64,000 bases of DNA from Actinomadura hallensis. Lineage in GTDB: Bacteria > Actinomycetota > Actinomycetes > Streptosporangiales > Streptosporangiaceae. The position numbers and the translations under genes are program-made. The notes under the pieces are model-generated. The model worked only from the letters and a program-made list of their open reading frames with translations, searched no databases and was not told the DNA's origin. The stretch is taken from contig NZ_VFPO01000001.1 of assembly GCF_006716765.1 (NCBI RefSeq), positions 6,572,001 to 6,636,000 on the forward strand. Direction: 5' to 3'. This document shows, one piece after another, positions 40,675 to 49,679 of the stretch. Within the stretch, counting starts at the first letter, position 1. The number at the start of each line of letters is the position of its first letter.

Positions 40675-41868
40675 TCAGACGGGCTGGGCGCGGAGGAACT
40701 TGCCGAAGTGCGGGACGGTGAACGCGACCATGCCGCGTTCGGCGCTGTAGATGAGACCCTTCTTGATCAGGCCGTCGCGGGCGGGTGACAGGCTCGACGG
40801 TTTGCGGCCGAGCTCGTCCGCGACCGCCGCGGTCGCGACGGGCTCGTCGCCGAGCACGGCCATGGCGCGCATGTAGTCGCGTTCGGCCGGGGTGGCGCGC
40901 TCGTAGCGGCTGCCGAAGAAGCCGACCGCGAGTTCGCTCTCCGCCTCCGGCGCGGCGACTCTTATGTCGTCGGCGGTGATCGGGGTGTCGGGTGCGACGT
41001 CCCAGACGACCTTCGCGTACGCCTGGACGAAGTAGGGGTAGCCGTCGGCCGCGCCGTACAGCGCGTCGAGGGCCTCCTTGGTGAAGGTGACCTCCTCCCG
41101 TTCGGCGGGGGCGAGCAGGGCGCGGTCGGCCGACTCGCGGTCGAGCCGGTCGATGCGGGCGTAGCGGAACAGACGCTCGGAGTAGGACTTGCTGGCCGAC
41201 AGGACGGCCGGAAGGTGCGGCAGGCCGGCGCCGACCACGATCAGCGGGCCGCCGACCTGCGACAGCTCGTGGCACGCGGCGCACAGCGCGGACATGTCGT
41301 CGGCGGGGATGTCCTGCATCTCGTCCACGAACAGGGCGATCCCGACGCCGACGTCCGTCGCGACGGACGCGGCGTCCACGAACAGCTCGGTCAGGTCGAT
41401 CTCCAGGTCGCCGGAGTCGGCGCGTCCGCGGGTGGCGGGCACGTCGATGCCGGGCTGCCACCGGTGCGCCCTGGCCTTCTCCCTGCCGGACGGCTCGGGC
41501 CCGGACTGGGCGAACGCCTTCAGGACGCCGAGGAACTCCTCGATGCGGTCGGGCGCGCGATGCCGGGGGGCCAGTTCGCGGACGGCGCGGTGCAGCGCCG
41601 AGGCGACGGGGCGGCGGATCGACTGGTCGGGCCGGGCCTCGATCTTCCCGGTTCCCCACAGGCGCTGGATCGCCATCGACCGGAACGCGTTGAGCAGCAC
41701 GGTCTTGCCCACTCCGCGCAGCCCGGTGACGATCATGCTGCGTTCGGGGCGGCCGCGGGCCACCCGCTCGATCACCACCTCGAACTGCTTGAGCTCGCGG
41801 TCGCGGCCGGCGAGCTCCGGGGGCCGCTGTCCGGCGCCGGGGGCATAGGGGTTGCGCACGGGGTCCAC
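40675..41868 (-). CDS. AAA ATPase (AAA_16/ORC-like)
   Basis: A 397-residue ATP-binding protein. Walker A is GLRGVGKTVLL and Walker B is ALFVDEMQDI. A C-terminal winged-helix region (about 320-390, RDYMRAMAVLGDEPVATAAVADELG) resembles STAND/ORC-type ATPases. The function is unknown; such proteins can be regulatory switches. The GTG at 41868 (VDPVRNPYAPGAG) was chosen from the conserved start of the family; the frame stays open 363 bases further upstream without recognisable sequence. Confidence 0.82.
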   Translation of the reverse strand: MDPVRNPYAPGAGQRPPELAGRDRELKQFEVVIERVARGRPERSMIVTGLRGVGKTVLLNAFRSMAIQRLWGTGKIEARPDQSIRRPVASALHRAVRELAPRHRAPDRIEEFLGVLKAFAQSGPEPSGREKARAHRWQPGIDVPATRGRADSGDLEIDLTELFVDAASVATDVGVGIALFVDEMQDIPADDMSALCAACHELSQVGGPLIVVGAGLPHLPAVLSASKSYSERLFRYARIDRLDRESADRALLAPAEREEVTFTKEALDALYGAADGYPYFVQAYAKVVWDVAPDTPITADDIRVAAPEAESELAVGFFGSRYERATPAERDYMRAMAVLGDEPVATAAVADELGRKPSSLSPARDGLIKKGLIYSAERGMVAFTVPHFGKFLRAQPV

Positions 41869-42475
41869 GCTCTCGGACTCTATGAGCCGATATAGCTGCG
41901 GCCGTAGATTTGCGTAGAAACCGGTGCGGCGTGTCGCGCGTCCCCGCCGCCCGTCGCAGCGCGCGGGACGGTCGAGTCCCCTTGTGGCCACCGTCGCCAC
42001 CATGTCGCCTCCCGGCCGAGCGCGTTCATCGAACTTCTGTTCGATCTGTTCGAACACACTAGCGCATGCGAGACCCCTGTCACACCCGATCCCCGAATTC
42101 CCCGCCGCCGATCCCACGCCCCCGCCACCGCATAAGGGACGAGCCGGACGAATCCCGGGCGGAGCCAGAACCTCGAACACGCCGTGCCGCAGGGCATGCC
42201 GCCGCGACGCAGACGTGGGTGCGCAGTGCACCGACGGCCACTACTGGGCAACCGTGTGGCTGCCGGGTGAGCACTGGCCCAAGCCACCGGCCTCAAGCCA
42301 CCACCCACCCGACGCGGGAACTTGCTGTCGTGCCTCACCGGTGTCGGCGGGCTCGATGCACGCGGGCCCGAGCCGAGCGGCCGGACGCTCGACTCGGCGC
42401 CACATGACGCTGAGGTGCTGCGGGGCCCGGTCCTCGCCGGACCGGTCCGCGTGTGGACTGGTGAGCGGGCGTGCT
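41869..42475. other. 607-bp interval without a supported gene
   Basis: Frames here run through from neighbouring genes or lack conserved features. No repeats, tRNA or clear promoter are seen. Confidence 0.4.
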
Positions 42476-43459
42476 CTAGCTCTCCAGCTTTTCGGCGGGG
42501 ATGGTGCCCATGCGGCCTGCCTGGAAGTCTTCGAAGGCCTGGACGATCTCCTCGCGGGTGTTCATGACGAAGGGGCCGTAGCGGGCGATCGGTTCGCGGA
42601 TGGGGAGGCCGCCGAGGACGAGGATCTCCCAGCCGTTCGCGCTGGCGAGGGGCTGGCCGTCGGCGGCGCGGACGAGGAGGCCGTCGCCGGTGCCCTTGTG
42701 GTGGGAGCCGCCGAAGACGGCGAGCTGGCCTTCGTCCAGGGCGATCTCTTCGACGCCGACCGTCCCGTGGCCGGAGAGGACGTAGACGAGCGCGTTGAAC
42801 TCGCGCGGCCAGGGCAGGGCGAGCCGCGCGCCGGGTGCGACGGTGGCGTGCAGGTAGTTGATGGGGGTGTAGGTGACGCCGGGGCCGTCGTGACCGGCGA
42901 GGGAGCCGGCGATGACGCGGACGAGGGACGATCCGTCGTCGGCGGCGACCAGTTTGACGTCGCCGGCCTCGATGTCCTGGTACCGGGGCGGCACCCACTT
43001 CTGGGCGCGCGGCAGGTTGACCCACAGCTGGACGCCGTGGAAGAGGCCGCCCTTGGTCACCAGTTCGGGCGGGGGCTGTTCGATGTGCTGGATTCCGGAC
43101 GCGGCGGTCATCCACTGGGTGGCGCCGTCGGAGATGAGGCCGCCGCCGCCCGTGGTGTCCTGGTGCTGGAAGGCTCCGTCGATGATGTAGGTGACGGTCT
43201 CGAATCCGCGGTGGGGGTGCCAGGGGGTGCCCTTCGCCTCGCCGGGCGCGTACTCGACGGCGCCCATGTGGTCGAGGAGCAGGAAGGGGTCGGCCAGGGC
43301 CAGGTCCACGCCGGGGAAGGGGCGTCTGACCTCGAAGCCCTCGCCTTCCAGGTGGCGTTGCGCGGTGACGATCCTGGCGACGCGGCGCCAGTCGGTCTCG
43401 GCCTGGGGCAGGACGGGCAGGCGGGGCAGGGTCAGTGGGTCGGCCGTCACGGCGGGCAT
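42476..43459 (-). CDS. Pirin family protein
   Basis: A 327-residue bicupin. The N-terminal pirin metal site is in WHPHRGFETVTYIIDG, with later HIEQ. Pirins include quercetin 2,3-dioxygenase-type enzymes and redox-linked regulators. The ATG at 43459 follows a GAGGGAG site. It is divergent from a MarR regulator and shares a spacer with two palindromic operators, so it is probably repressed by that regulator, as in electrophile or phenolic responses. Confidence 0.93.
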   Translation of the reverse strand: MPAVTADPLTLPRLPVLPQAETDWRRVARIVTAQRHLEGEGFEVRRPFPGVDLALADPFLLLDHMGAVEYAPGEAKGTPWHPHRGFETVTYIIDGAFQHQDTTGGGGLISDGATQWMTAASGIQHIEQPPPELVTKGGLFHGVQLWVNLPRAQKWVPPRYQDIEAGDVKLVAADDGSSLVRVIAGSLAGHDGPGVTYTPINYLHATVAPGARLALPWPREFNALVYVLSGHGTVGVEEIALDEGQLAVFGGSHHKGTGDGLLVRAADGQPLASANGWEILVLGGLPIREPIARYGPFVMNTREEIVQAFEDFQAGRMGTIPAEKLES

Positions 43460-43522
43460 GGGGTTCTCCCTCGGGGTCGGGTGACCGTCCACGACCGGGC
43501 GGTGCACTGCTCGGGACAGCTT

Positions 43523-43604
43523 AGTTGATTCTTCAACTATTCCCGCGGCCGGATCCGCGGTGCTGCTACCGTGAAGATAGCGAGCAGTAGTTGAAAGTTC
43601 AACC
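43523..43604. promoter_or_regulatory. Two MarR-type operators between pirin and marR genes
   Basis: Copies of AGTTGA-N4-TCAAC lie at 43523-43538 (AGTTGATTCTTCAACT) and 43589-43604 (AGTTGAAAGTTCAACC). The second overlaps the promoter of the MarR gene, whose -10 TATACT is at 43612-43617. The first would cover the pirin promoter. Confidence 0.75.
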
Positions 43605-43624
43605 TGTGCTCTATACTTCGTGGT

Positions 43625-44086
43625 ATGAGCGAACCACGCTGGCTCGATGCCGCCCAGCAACGTGACTGGCGGGCGTACGTGGACGGCAGCGTCCGGCTCA
43701 CCGAGGTCATGGACCGGGACCTCAAGGCCAAGCACGGGCTCTCGGTCTCGGAGTACGAGATCCTCGTCCGGCTGTCCGAGGCGCCCGACCGGCGCCTGCG
43801 CATGGCGGAACTCGCCGAGAACGCCAGCCAGTCGCGCAGCCGCCTGTCGCACACCTGCTCCCGCCTGGAGAGCAAGGGGCTCGTCAAGCGCGACAGCTGC
43901 CCCAACGACAAGCGCGGCGTCTTCGCGAACCTGACCGACGAGGGCTACGCCGCGCTGGAGCGGGCCGCCCGCGACCACGTGGAGACGGTCCGGACGTACT
44001 TCATCGACGTCATCGAGCCCGAGGACCTCGAAGCCATCGGACGTGCCTTCTCCCTCGTCCTGAAGCGCATCGGCCCCGCGGGCTGA
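43625..44086 (+). CDS. MarR-family transcriptional regulator
   Basis: A 153-residue winged helix-turn-helix protein (LSVSEYEILVRLSEAPDRRLRMAELAENASQSRSRLSHTCSRLESKGLVKR), with the wing in DKRGVFANLTDEG. TATACT ends seven bases before the ATG, so the transcript is likely leaderless. It should regulate itself and the divergent pirin gene through the two palindromes between them. The effector is unknown. Confidence 0.93.
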   Translation: MSEPRWLDAAQQRDWRAYVDGSVRLTEVMDRDLKAKHGLSVSEYEILVRLSEAPDRRLRMAELAENASQSRSRLSHTCSRLESKGLVKRDSCPNDKRGVFANLTDEGYAALERAARDHVETVRTYFIDVIEPEDLEAIGRAFSLVLKRIGPAG

Positions 44087-44113
44087 CCCTCGTCACCGGA
44101 GCCGGGCCGAGCC

Positions 44114-44533
44114 CTACAGCGCCGTGAGGCCGGTGAGGAAACCGACGGACACCAGGGTCAGGAAGCCCCAGGCGAGCATCATGCCGAAGCCGAACGTCCG
44201 CCACCGTCCCCCCACCTTGACGACCAGAAGGCCGCCGAGGCCGAACGCGAGCACGAGCAGGGTGATGAACTGCGGCATCAGGCTCGGCCGGCGGCTCATC
44301 ATCAGCGGCGCCCACATCATCACCGCGTCGACGAACAAGAACGTGCCGAACCCGGCGCCGAGCGCCTTGACGTCGCGGCCGAGAAAGGCGCGCGCGCGTT
44401 CCACGAAGACCTGGGCCTTGTCCGCAGGCAGGCGCGGATGCGCCTGTGCCGCGGGTTCGACCTCCACTCTGTGAGCCACCGCGAAGATCTCGTCTTCGAG
44501 GCTTGGGAGGTCCCTCTCCTGAGGTTCAGCCAT
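44114..44533 (-). CDS. Hypothetical membrane protein
   Basis: A 139-residue protein. About 60 cytoplasmic residues precede three transmembrane helices (ALGAGFGTFLFVDAVMMW, FITLLVLAFGLGGLLVV and FGFGMMLAWGFLTLVSVGFL). The family is not recognised. The ATG at 44533 follows GGGGAG. It is convergent with the MarR gene. Confidence 0.7.
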   Translation of the reverse strand: MAEPQERDLPSLEDEIFAVAHRVEVEPAAQAHPRLPADKAQVFVERARAFLGRDVKALGAGFGTFLFVDAVMMWAPLMMSRRPSLMPQFITLLVLAFGLGGLLVVKVGGRWRTFGFGMMLAWGFLTLVSVGFLTGLTAL

Positions 44534-44695
44534 CCCGCTCCCCTGGGGCCGGAAGCCGCCGGACGACATGCCCGGCGGACCGATGAGGTGCACGGCCCGT
44601 CCGTCCCGGCCTGTATCCGGCGGGCGCGCCTTCAAACGCACCGTAGCGGATGGGGCGCGGCGCACACACGCCGCGCGCCGTGCCATCCTGGAAAG

Positions 44696-45433
44696 ATGCC
44701 AGGTAGATGGCCGGTTCGCAGCGCGGTGGCGGCCGCCGCGCTGATCGCCGTGACGTCCGTCGCGGCCGCCTGCGGCGGCGGTGACGACGCCGACGAGCCG
44801 ACGGCCTCAGTGACCCCGCCCACCGCGACCGAGACGGCCCCGCCGTCGCCGTCTCCGACGGAACAGGGCTTCCAGGCCGACGTCAAGAGGGTGACGAGGG
44901 AGGACCTGCCGCACTCGTGGCGGCGCGGCTGCCCGGTGCCGCCGTCCGGCCTCCGCATGATCGAGATGACCTACTGGGGGATGGACGACAGACCGCACAC
45001 CGGCGGCCGGCTCGTCGTCAACGCCAAGGCGGCCGAGGACCTCGTCGGCGTGTTCCGCAAGCTGTTCGACATCCGCTACCCGATCGAGCGGATGGAACCG
45101 GTCGACAAGTACCGGGGCAGCGACTTCGACTCGATCGAGGCCAACAACACGTCCGCCTTCAACTGCCGCCGCGCGACCGGGTCGAGCGCGTTCTCCCAGC
45201 ACGCCTACGGGCTGGCCATCGACATCAACCCGTGCCAGAACCCGTACGTGTATCCGGACGGGCGCATCGCCCACAAGGACTGCACGAAGTACAGGAACCG
45301 CGACAGGAACGACCCCGGCATGATCCACGCCGGTGACGAGGTCGTCGACGCGTTCGAGTCGATCGGCTGGGGCTGGGGCGGCGAATGGACCGGCGCCAAG
45401 GACTACCAGCACTTCTCCAGCAACGGCCGCTGA
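44696..45433 (+). CDS. M15-family peptidase lipoprotein (VanY-like)
   Basis: A 245-residue exported peptidase, probably cleaving peptidoglycan stem peptides. The signal peptide ends in a lipobox (VAAAC), followed by a Thr/Pro-rich linker. The zinc motif is SQHAYGLAID and the later His lies in DYQHFSS. Length and motifs fit the M15C group. The ATG at 44696 follows GGAAAG. It diverges from the membrane protein on its left. Confidence 0.88.
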   Translation: MPGRWPVRSAVAAAALIAVTSVAAACGGGDDADEPTASVTPPTATETAPPSPSPTEQGFQADVKRVTREDLPHSWRRGCPVPPSGLRMIEMTYWGMDDRPHTGGRLVVNAKAAEDLVGVFRKLFDIRYPIERMEPVDKYRGSDFDSIEANNTSAFNCRRATGSSAFSQHAYGLAIDINPCQNPYVYPDGRIAHKDCTKYRNRDRNDPGMIHAGDEVVDAFESIGWGWGGEWTGAKDYQHFSSNGR

Positions 45434-45504
45434 CGGACGGGCCGCCTTGACGGACGGGCCGCCTTGACGGACGCCGCCCGACGGAAGGGCCGCTCCGGGC
45501 AGGG

Positions 45505-45669
45505 TCAGATCATCGTCAGCGCGACCACGAGGATCGCGACGACGGCCACCGCGGCGACGATGCCGACGATCAGGCCGACGCTCGGCCCCGACTTCTGGGG
45601 TTGCGCCTGGTTCGCGAAGTTCTGGAACTGGTGGGTCGTGCCCGCCGGGTCATGGGGTGTCTGCGACAT
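45505..45669 (-). CDS. Small single-pass membrane protein
   Basis: A 54-residue protein. A polar N-terminus (MSQTPHDPAGTTHQFQNFAN) is followed by one transmembrane helix (SVGLIVGIVAAVAVVAILVV). No ribosome-binding site is evident; TACCCT ends seven bases before the ATG, suggesting a leaderless mRNA. Function unknown. Confidence 0.62.
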   Translation of the reverse strand: MSQTPHDPAGTTHQFQNFANQAQPQKSGPSVGLIVGIVAAVAVVAILVVALTMI

Positions 45670-45740
45670 GCCGAAGAGGGTAACGGATACCCCTCAGGGC
45701 GGTCTGTCCGTTTCCGTCGAACAGACCGCCCCGGGATCGG

Positions 45741-45829
45741 CGGAGAGTGTGGGATTCGAACCCACGAGGACTGTCCCCAGCCCTGGGCGCTTTCAAGGCG
45801 CCTGCACTAGTCCACTATGCGAACTCTCC
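45741..45829 (-). tRNA. tRNA-Ser (TGA)
   Basis: An 89-base class II tRNA. Acceptor arms GGAGAGT and ACTCTCC pair, and the discriminator is G. The anticodon loop (CTTGAAA) gives TGA. The long variable arm is typical of serine tRNAs. CCA is not encoded. Confidence 0.95.
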
Positions 45830-45913
45830 GGGTGACCGCCTGCCGACGGTCAACGCCCACGATAGCGGCCCGGAGCCCCTGGCTTCGACCGGTCGCCGAT
45901 CCGGTCGCGGGCG

Positions 45914-46279
45914 TCACCGCTCCGGAACGGCGTACCCGGGGATGGACGGCCAGCGGACGGTCATCACGACCGACTCCTCCTCGGCCCGCCAGGAATGGTC
46001 GACGCCGCGTCCCCACACGACGTAGTCGCCCTGCTCCGACAGCACCACGTCCCCCTCGGGGAACATCAGCCGGAACCGGCCGCTGATCAGCACGAGCAGC
46101 GCGGTGCGCTTCTCGCCGCTCGTCCACTGGGCGCGGCGCTCCCCCTTGCGGTGCACGCCCCATTTGATCTCGACCTCGTCGCTGTGCCGGAGATCGCCGT
46201 CAGGCTTGAAGTGGCCGAGCAGCCACCCACGGTCGGCGGCGGCGTCCGGCCCCGCCTTCCCCACGTACACACCGTCCAC
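45914..46279 (-). CDS. Cupin-fold protein
   Basis: A 121-residue single-domain cupin (LVLISGRFRLMFPEGDVVLSEQGDYVVWGRGVDHSWRAEE). The expected metal-binding His residues are only partly visible, so it may be a binding protein. Function unknown. GTG start at 46279. Its distance from the next minus-strand gene is 24 bases. Confidence 0.78.
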   Translation of the reverse strand: MDGVYVGKAGPDAAADRGWLLGHFKPDGDLRHSDEVEIKWGVHRKGERRAQWTSGEKRTALLVLISGRFRLMFPEGDVVLSEQGDYVVWGRGVDHSWRAEEESVVMTVRWPSIPGYAVPER

Positions 46280-46303
46280 AGGACGTGACCGTACCGCCGC
46301 CGG

Positions 46304-48559
46304 TCAGGTCCCGGTGGGACGCTGGACCGCGAATCCGTCGCCGACGACCGCGGCGAGCTGCAGGTACGCCTCGCGCGTCGCGGGAGCGAGCTGCTCCAGC
46401 TCCACCTCCGCGCCCTCCTCCAGGTGGTCGTCGTACGGGATGCGGACGACGGCGCGGCAGCGGCTCTCGAAGTGTGCCTGGAGCTTGTCCAGGTCGACCT
46501 GGCTGCGGGTCCGGTTGCGGACCATCGACAGCACCACCACGCCGTTGCGGACGAGGTGCCCGTGGTCGTGGGCCTCCAGCCAGTCGAGGGTCGCGCTCGC
46601 GGAGCGGGCGCCGTCCACGGACGGGGAGCTGACCAGGACGAGCTGGTCGGCGAGGCTCAGCACCCCCGCCATCGCCGAGTGCAGCAGCCCGGTGCCGCAG
46701 TCGGTGATGCAGACGGAGTAGTACTGCTCCAGGATGACGGCGACGGCCGCGTAGTCGTCGGCGCTGAACGCCTCGCTGACCGCCGGGTCGCGGTCGGACG
46801 CGAGGATCTCCAGCCGCGCCTCGTTCTGCGAGGTGAAGGCCCGCACGTCGGCGTAGCGGTGGATGTGCTCCCGGTTGTTGAGCAGGTCCCGGACGGTCGC
46901 GGCCGTCTCCAGCCTCACCTTGTCCGACAGCGTCCCGCGGTCGGGGTTCGCGTCGACCGCGATGACGCGGTCGCCGCGCAGCGACCCGAGCATCGACCCG
47001 AGCCCGGTCGTGGTGGTCGTCTTGCCGACGCCGCCCTTCAGCGACATGACGGCGACCCTGTGGTGCCCGTTCACCACGGGCGTCCGCGCTCGCGCGATGA
47101 GGTCCTTGCGGCGGAGCTCGCTCTGCGACTCGCCGGGGTGGATGCTGCCGCCGGTCGCCTTGTAGACGGCGCGTCGCCAGCCGGACGACGGCGCTATGCG
47201 CCGCTCGCCGAGGAGGTTCTCGGAGCTGAGGCTGTCGGCGTTCTGCGGCTGCTGCGGGATGTGCTGCTCGGGGTAGCCGCGGGGTGAGTGCTGCCCCGGC
47301 TGGGCGGGCGCCGGCGGGTACCCGGGCCGGCCCTGCGGCGGCGCGGCGGGATACCCGTAGCCCTGCACGGGCTGCCCGGTGGCGGGATCGATCGGCGGGT
47401 ACGGCGCCGCGTTGGGAGCTTGGACGTAGGGCTGCCCCGTGTTGGGGTCCACCGGCTGGTAGGGCTGCCCCGTGTTGGGGTCGATCTGCTGGTACGGCTG
47501 ACCGGTGTTCGGATCGACCTGCTGGTACTGCGGCCCGGGGGCGTTGGGGTCCTGCTGGTAGGGGTGCCCGGTGTTGGGGTCGACGGGGCGCTGGTACTGC
47601 GCGGTGGCGTGAGGGTCCTGCGCGTAGGGCTGGCCCGTGTTCGGGTCGACCTGCGGATACTGCTGTGCCGGTGCGTTCGGGTCCTGGCCGTACGGCTGGC
47701 CGGTGTTGGGATCGACGGGCTGGAACTGGCCTCCAGCCGTGGTCGGGTCCTGCGGAAACGGCTGGCCGCCGGGGTCGGCCGGAGGGTGCCCTCCCGCGCT
47801 CGGGGCCTGCCCGGTGTTCGGGTCGGCCGGCTGGTACGGCGGTGGCACCGGTGCGTTCGCGTCATCCGGCGCGTAAGCCTGCTGGGGGTCGCCGGGGGCG
47901 GGCTGGGGGCCCATGGCGGACGGGTCCGGCGGGAGCGGCCGGCCCGTGGCCGGGTCGATCGGGACGTACGGCTGTCCGGAGGCGTCGGTGTCCTGCGGGA
48001 AGGGCTGGCCCGTGGCAGGGTCGATCGGCTGGTACGGGGCGGGTTCGCCCTGCTCCTGCTGACTCCCGGGGTAGGGAGGAAGCTGGTCGAGGGGCGGGGC
48101 CGTGTTGCCGTTCGCGTCGTACGGCGGCGGGGCGGCCTGCGACGGGTCGTAACCCTGGAACCCGGTCGGGTAGGGAGGCGGAAGCATCCCGCCGTCGAAG
48201 GGCTGCGGCACGGGGCCGCCGTCGTAGGGCGGGGGCTGCGGCGGGCCGAACCCGTCCGGCGGGAGGCCGCTCTCGGGGGACTGCTGGAACGAGGGGGGCG
48301 CGGCGAGCCAGGGGTTGGCGTTCGGGTCCGGCTGCTCCGGCCGGGACGCGGCCTCTCCGGGCGGGGGCGAGTTCTCCTGCTCGGCGGGTTCCTGGCCCAG
48401 GCCCTGCTCGTTCTCCCGGCCCTGCTCGTTCTCGCGGTTTTGTCCGCCTTCCGCGGACGGGGTGGGGGACTCCGCGGTGGTCTCGTCGCTCATCGCGTCC
48501 AGGGAGGCAAGCCGCTCTTCAAGGGAGCGCCCGTCGTGCTCGTTCCTTCCCACCGTCAT
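46304..48559 (-). CDS. MinD/ParA-like ATPase with long Pro-rich repeat N-terminus
   Basis: A 751-residue protein. Residues 1 to about 450 are Pro/Gln/Gly-rich and contain at least six DPNTGQPY-type repeats. The C-terminal 270 residues are a MinD/ParA ATPase with deviant Walker A (SLKGGVGKTTTTTGLG) and ITDCGTGLLHSA. Actinomycete proteins of this plan (SCO5717-like, EspI-like) are linked to growth control or type VII secretion; no ESX genes are in this window. The ATG at 48559 follows AGGGGG. Confidence 0.87.
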   Translation of the reverse strand: MTVGRNEHDGRSLEERLASLDAMSDETTAESPTPSAEGGQNRENEQGRENEQGLGQEPAEQENSPPPGEAASRPEQPDPNANPWLAAPPSFQQSPESGLPPDGFGPPQPPPYDGGPVPQPFDGGMLPPPYPTGFQGYDPSQAAPPPYDANGNTAPPLDQLPPYPGSQQEQGEPAPYQPIDPATGQPFPQDTDASGQPYVPIDPATGRPLPPDPSAMGPQPAPGDPQQAYAPDDANAPVPPPYQPADPNTGQAPSAGGHPPADPGGQPFPQDPTTAGGQFQPVDPNTGQPYGQDPNAPAQQYPQVDPNTGQPYAQDPHATAQYQRPVDPNTGHPYQQDPNAPGPQYQQVDPNTGQPYQQIDPNTGQPYQPVDPNTGQPYVQAPNAAPYPPIDPATGQPVQGYGYPAAPPQGRPGYPPAPAQPGQHSPRGYPEQHIPQQPQNADSLSSENLLGERRIAPSSGWRRAVYKATGGSIHPGESQSELRRKDLIARARTPVVNGHHRVAVMSLKGGVGKTTTTTGLGSMLGSLRGDRVIAVDANPDRGTLSDKVRLETAATVRDLLNNREHIHRYADVRAFTSQNEARLEILASDRDPAVSEAFSADDYAAVAVILEQYYSVCITDCGTGLLHSAMAGVLSLADQLVLVSSPSVDGARSASATLDWLEAHDHGHLVRNGVVVLSMVRNRTRSQVDLDKLQAHFESRCRAVVRIPYDDHLEEGAEVELEQLAPATREAYLQLAAVVGDGFAVQRPTGT

Positions 48560-48709
48560 CCCCCTAGGGCACGCCTCTGATGATCAACACGGAGCGGATA
48601 GGCAAAGTGGTCCCCGTGCATGCTACCCGTGCACCAATACCACGCCTTGCGCGTGGAGATCGACGTTGACGCGGTGGCGGGGGCCGTCCCGGCCGGTAGC
48701 GTGGCGAGT

Positions 48710-49666
48710 ATGCAGGCGATCGTTATCCGCGAGCCGGGCGAGGCCGACGTCCTGGAGTGGACGGAGGTTCCGGACCCGGCGCCGAAGCCGGGCGAGGTGC
48801 TGATCGACGTCGTGGCGAGCGCGGTGAACCGCGCGGACGTCATGCAGCGCAGGGGTTTCTATCCGCCGCCGCAGGACGCTCCCCCGTACCCGGGGCTCGA
48901 GGTGTCGGGGCGCGTCGCGGAGCTGGGCCCCGGCGTGACCGGACTGAGCGTCGGCGACGAGGTGTGCGCGCTGCTCGCCGGGGGAGGCTATGCCGAACGG
49001 GTCGCGGTGCCCGCCGCGCAGGTGCTTCCGGTGCCGCGCGGGGTGGACGTCGTCGAGGCGGCCGGTCTCCCGGAGGTCGCGTGCACGGTGTGGTCGAACG
49101 TCTTCATGCACGCCGGTCTGCGGGAGGGCGAGACCCTTCTGGTCCACGGCGGCGGCAGCGGCATCGGGACGCACGCGATCCAGCTGGCGAAGGCGCGCGG
49201 CGCCCGCGTGGTGACGACGGTGGGCAGCGCCCGGAAGGCGGAGCGCTGCCGCGACCTCGGCGCGGACGTGACGGTGAACTACCGCGAGGAGGACTTCGTC
49301 GAACACGGCCCCTACGACGTGATCCTGGACGTGATCGGCGCGAAGTACCTGGCCCGGAACGTGGACGCGCTCGCCGCCGGCGGCCGCCTGATGGTGATCG
49401 GCCTGCAGGGCGGACGGAAGGCCGAGCTCGACATCGGCAAGCTCCTGGCCAAGCGCGCCCGGGTGCACGCGACGGCGCTGCGGTCCCGCCCTGTTGAGGA
49501 GAAGGCGGAGATCGTGGCGGGCGTCAGGGAGAATGTGTGGCCGCTGCTGGAGTCGCGCGAGGTCCGGCCGGTCATCGACCGGAGCTTCCCCATGGCGGAC
49601 GCGGCGAGCGCGCATCGGCTGCTCGAGGAGAGCGGCCACGTCGGCAAGATCCTGCTGACGGTGTGA
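48710..49666 (+). CDS. NAD(P)H-quinone oxidoreductase, zinc-independent MDR type
   Basis: A 318-residue medium-chain reductase. The GroES-like domain (SAVNRADVMQRRGFYPPPQ) is followed by a Rossmann fold (HGGGSGIGTHAIQLAKARGA). It matches the PIG3-like quinone oxidoreductase group, with zinc ligands absent. The ATG at 48710 begins the conserved sequence; TAGCGT ends seven bases before it, so the message may be leaderless. bpa follows 13 bases after the stop. Confidence 0.92.
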   Translation: MQAIVIREPGEADVLEWTEVPDPAPKPGEVLIDVVASAVNRADVMQRRGFYPPPQDAPPYPGLEVSGRVAELGPGVTGLSVGDEVCALLAGGGYAERVAVPAAQVLPVPRGVDVVEAAGLPEVACTVWSNVFMHAGLREGETLLVHGGGSGIGTHAIQLAKARGARVVTTVGSARKAERCRDLGADVTVNYREEDFVEHGPYDVILDVIGAKYLARNVDALAAGGRLMVIGLQGGRKAELDIGKLLAKRARVHATALRSRPVEEKAEIVAGVRENVWPLLESREVRPVIDRSFPMADAASAHRLLEESGHVGKILLTV

Positions 49667-49679
49667 CGATAGGAGGATT

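Noticed and set aside
41924..43528. 534-aa plus-strand open frame across the pirin gene
   Set aside because: Antisense of pirin plus intergenic sequence; no family match. The short CTDGHYWATVWLPGEHWPK segment looked protein-like but has no supporting context.
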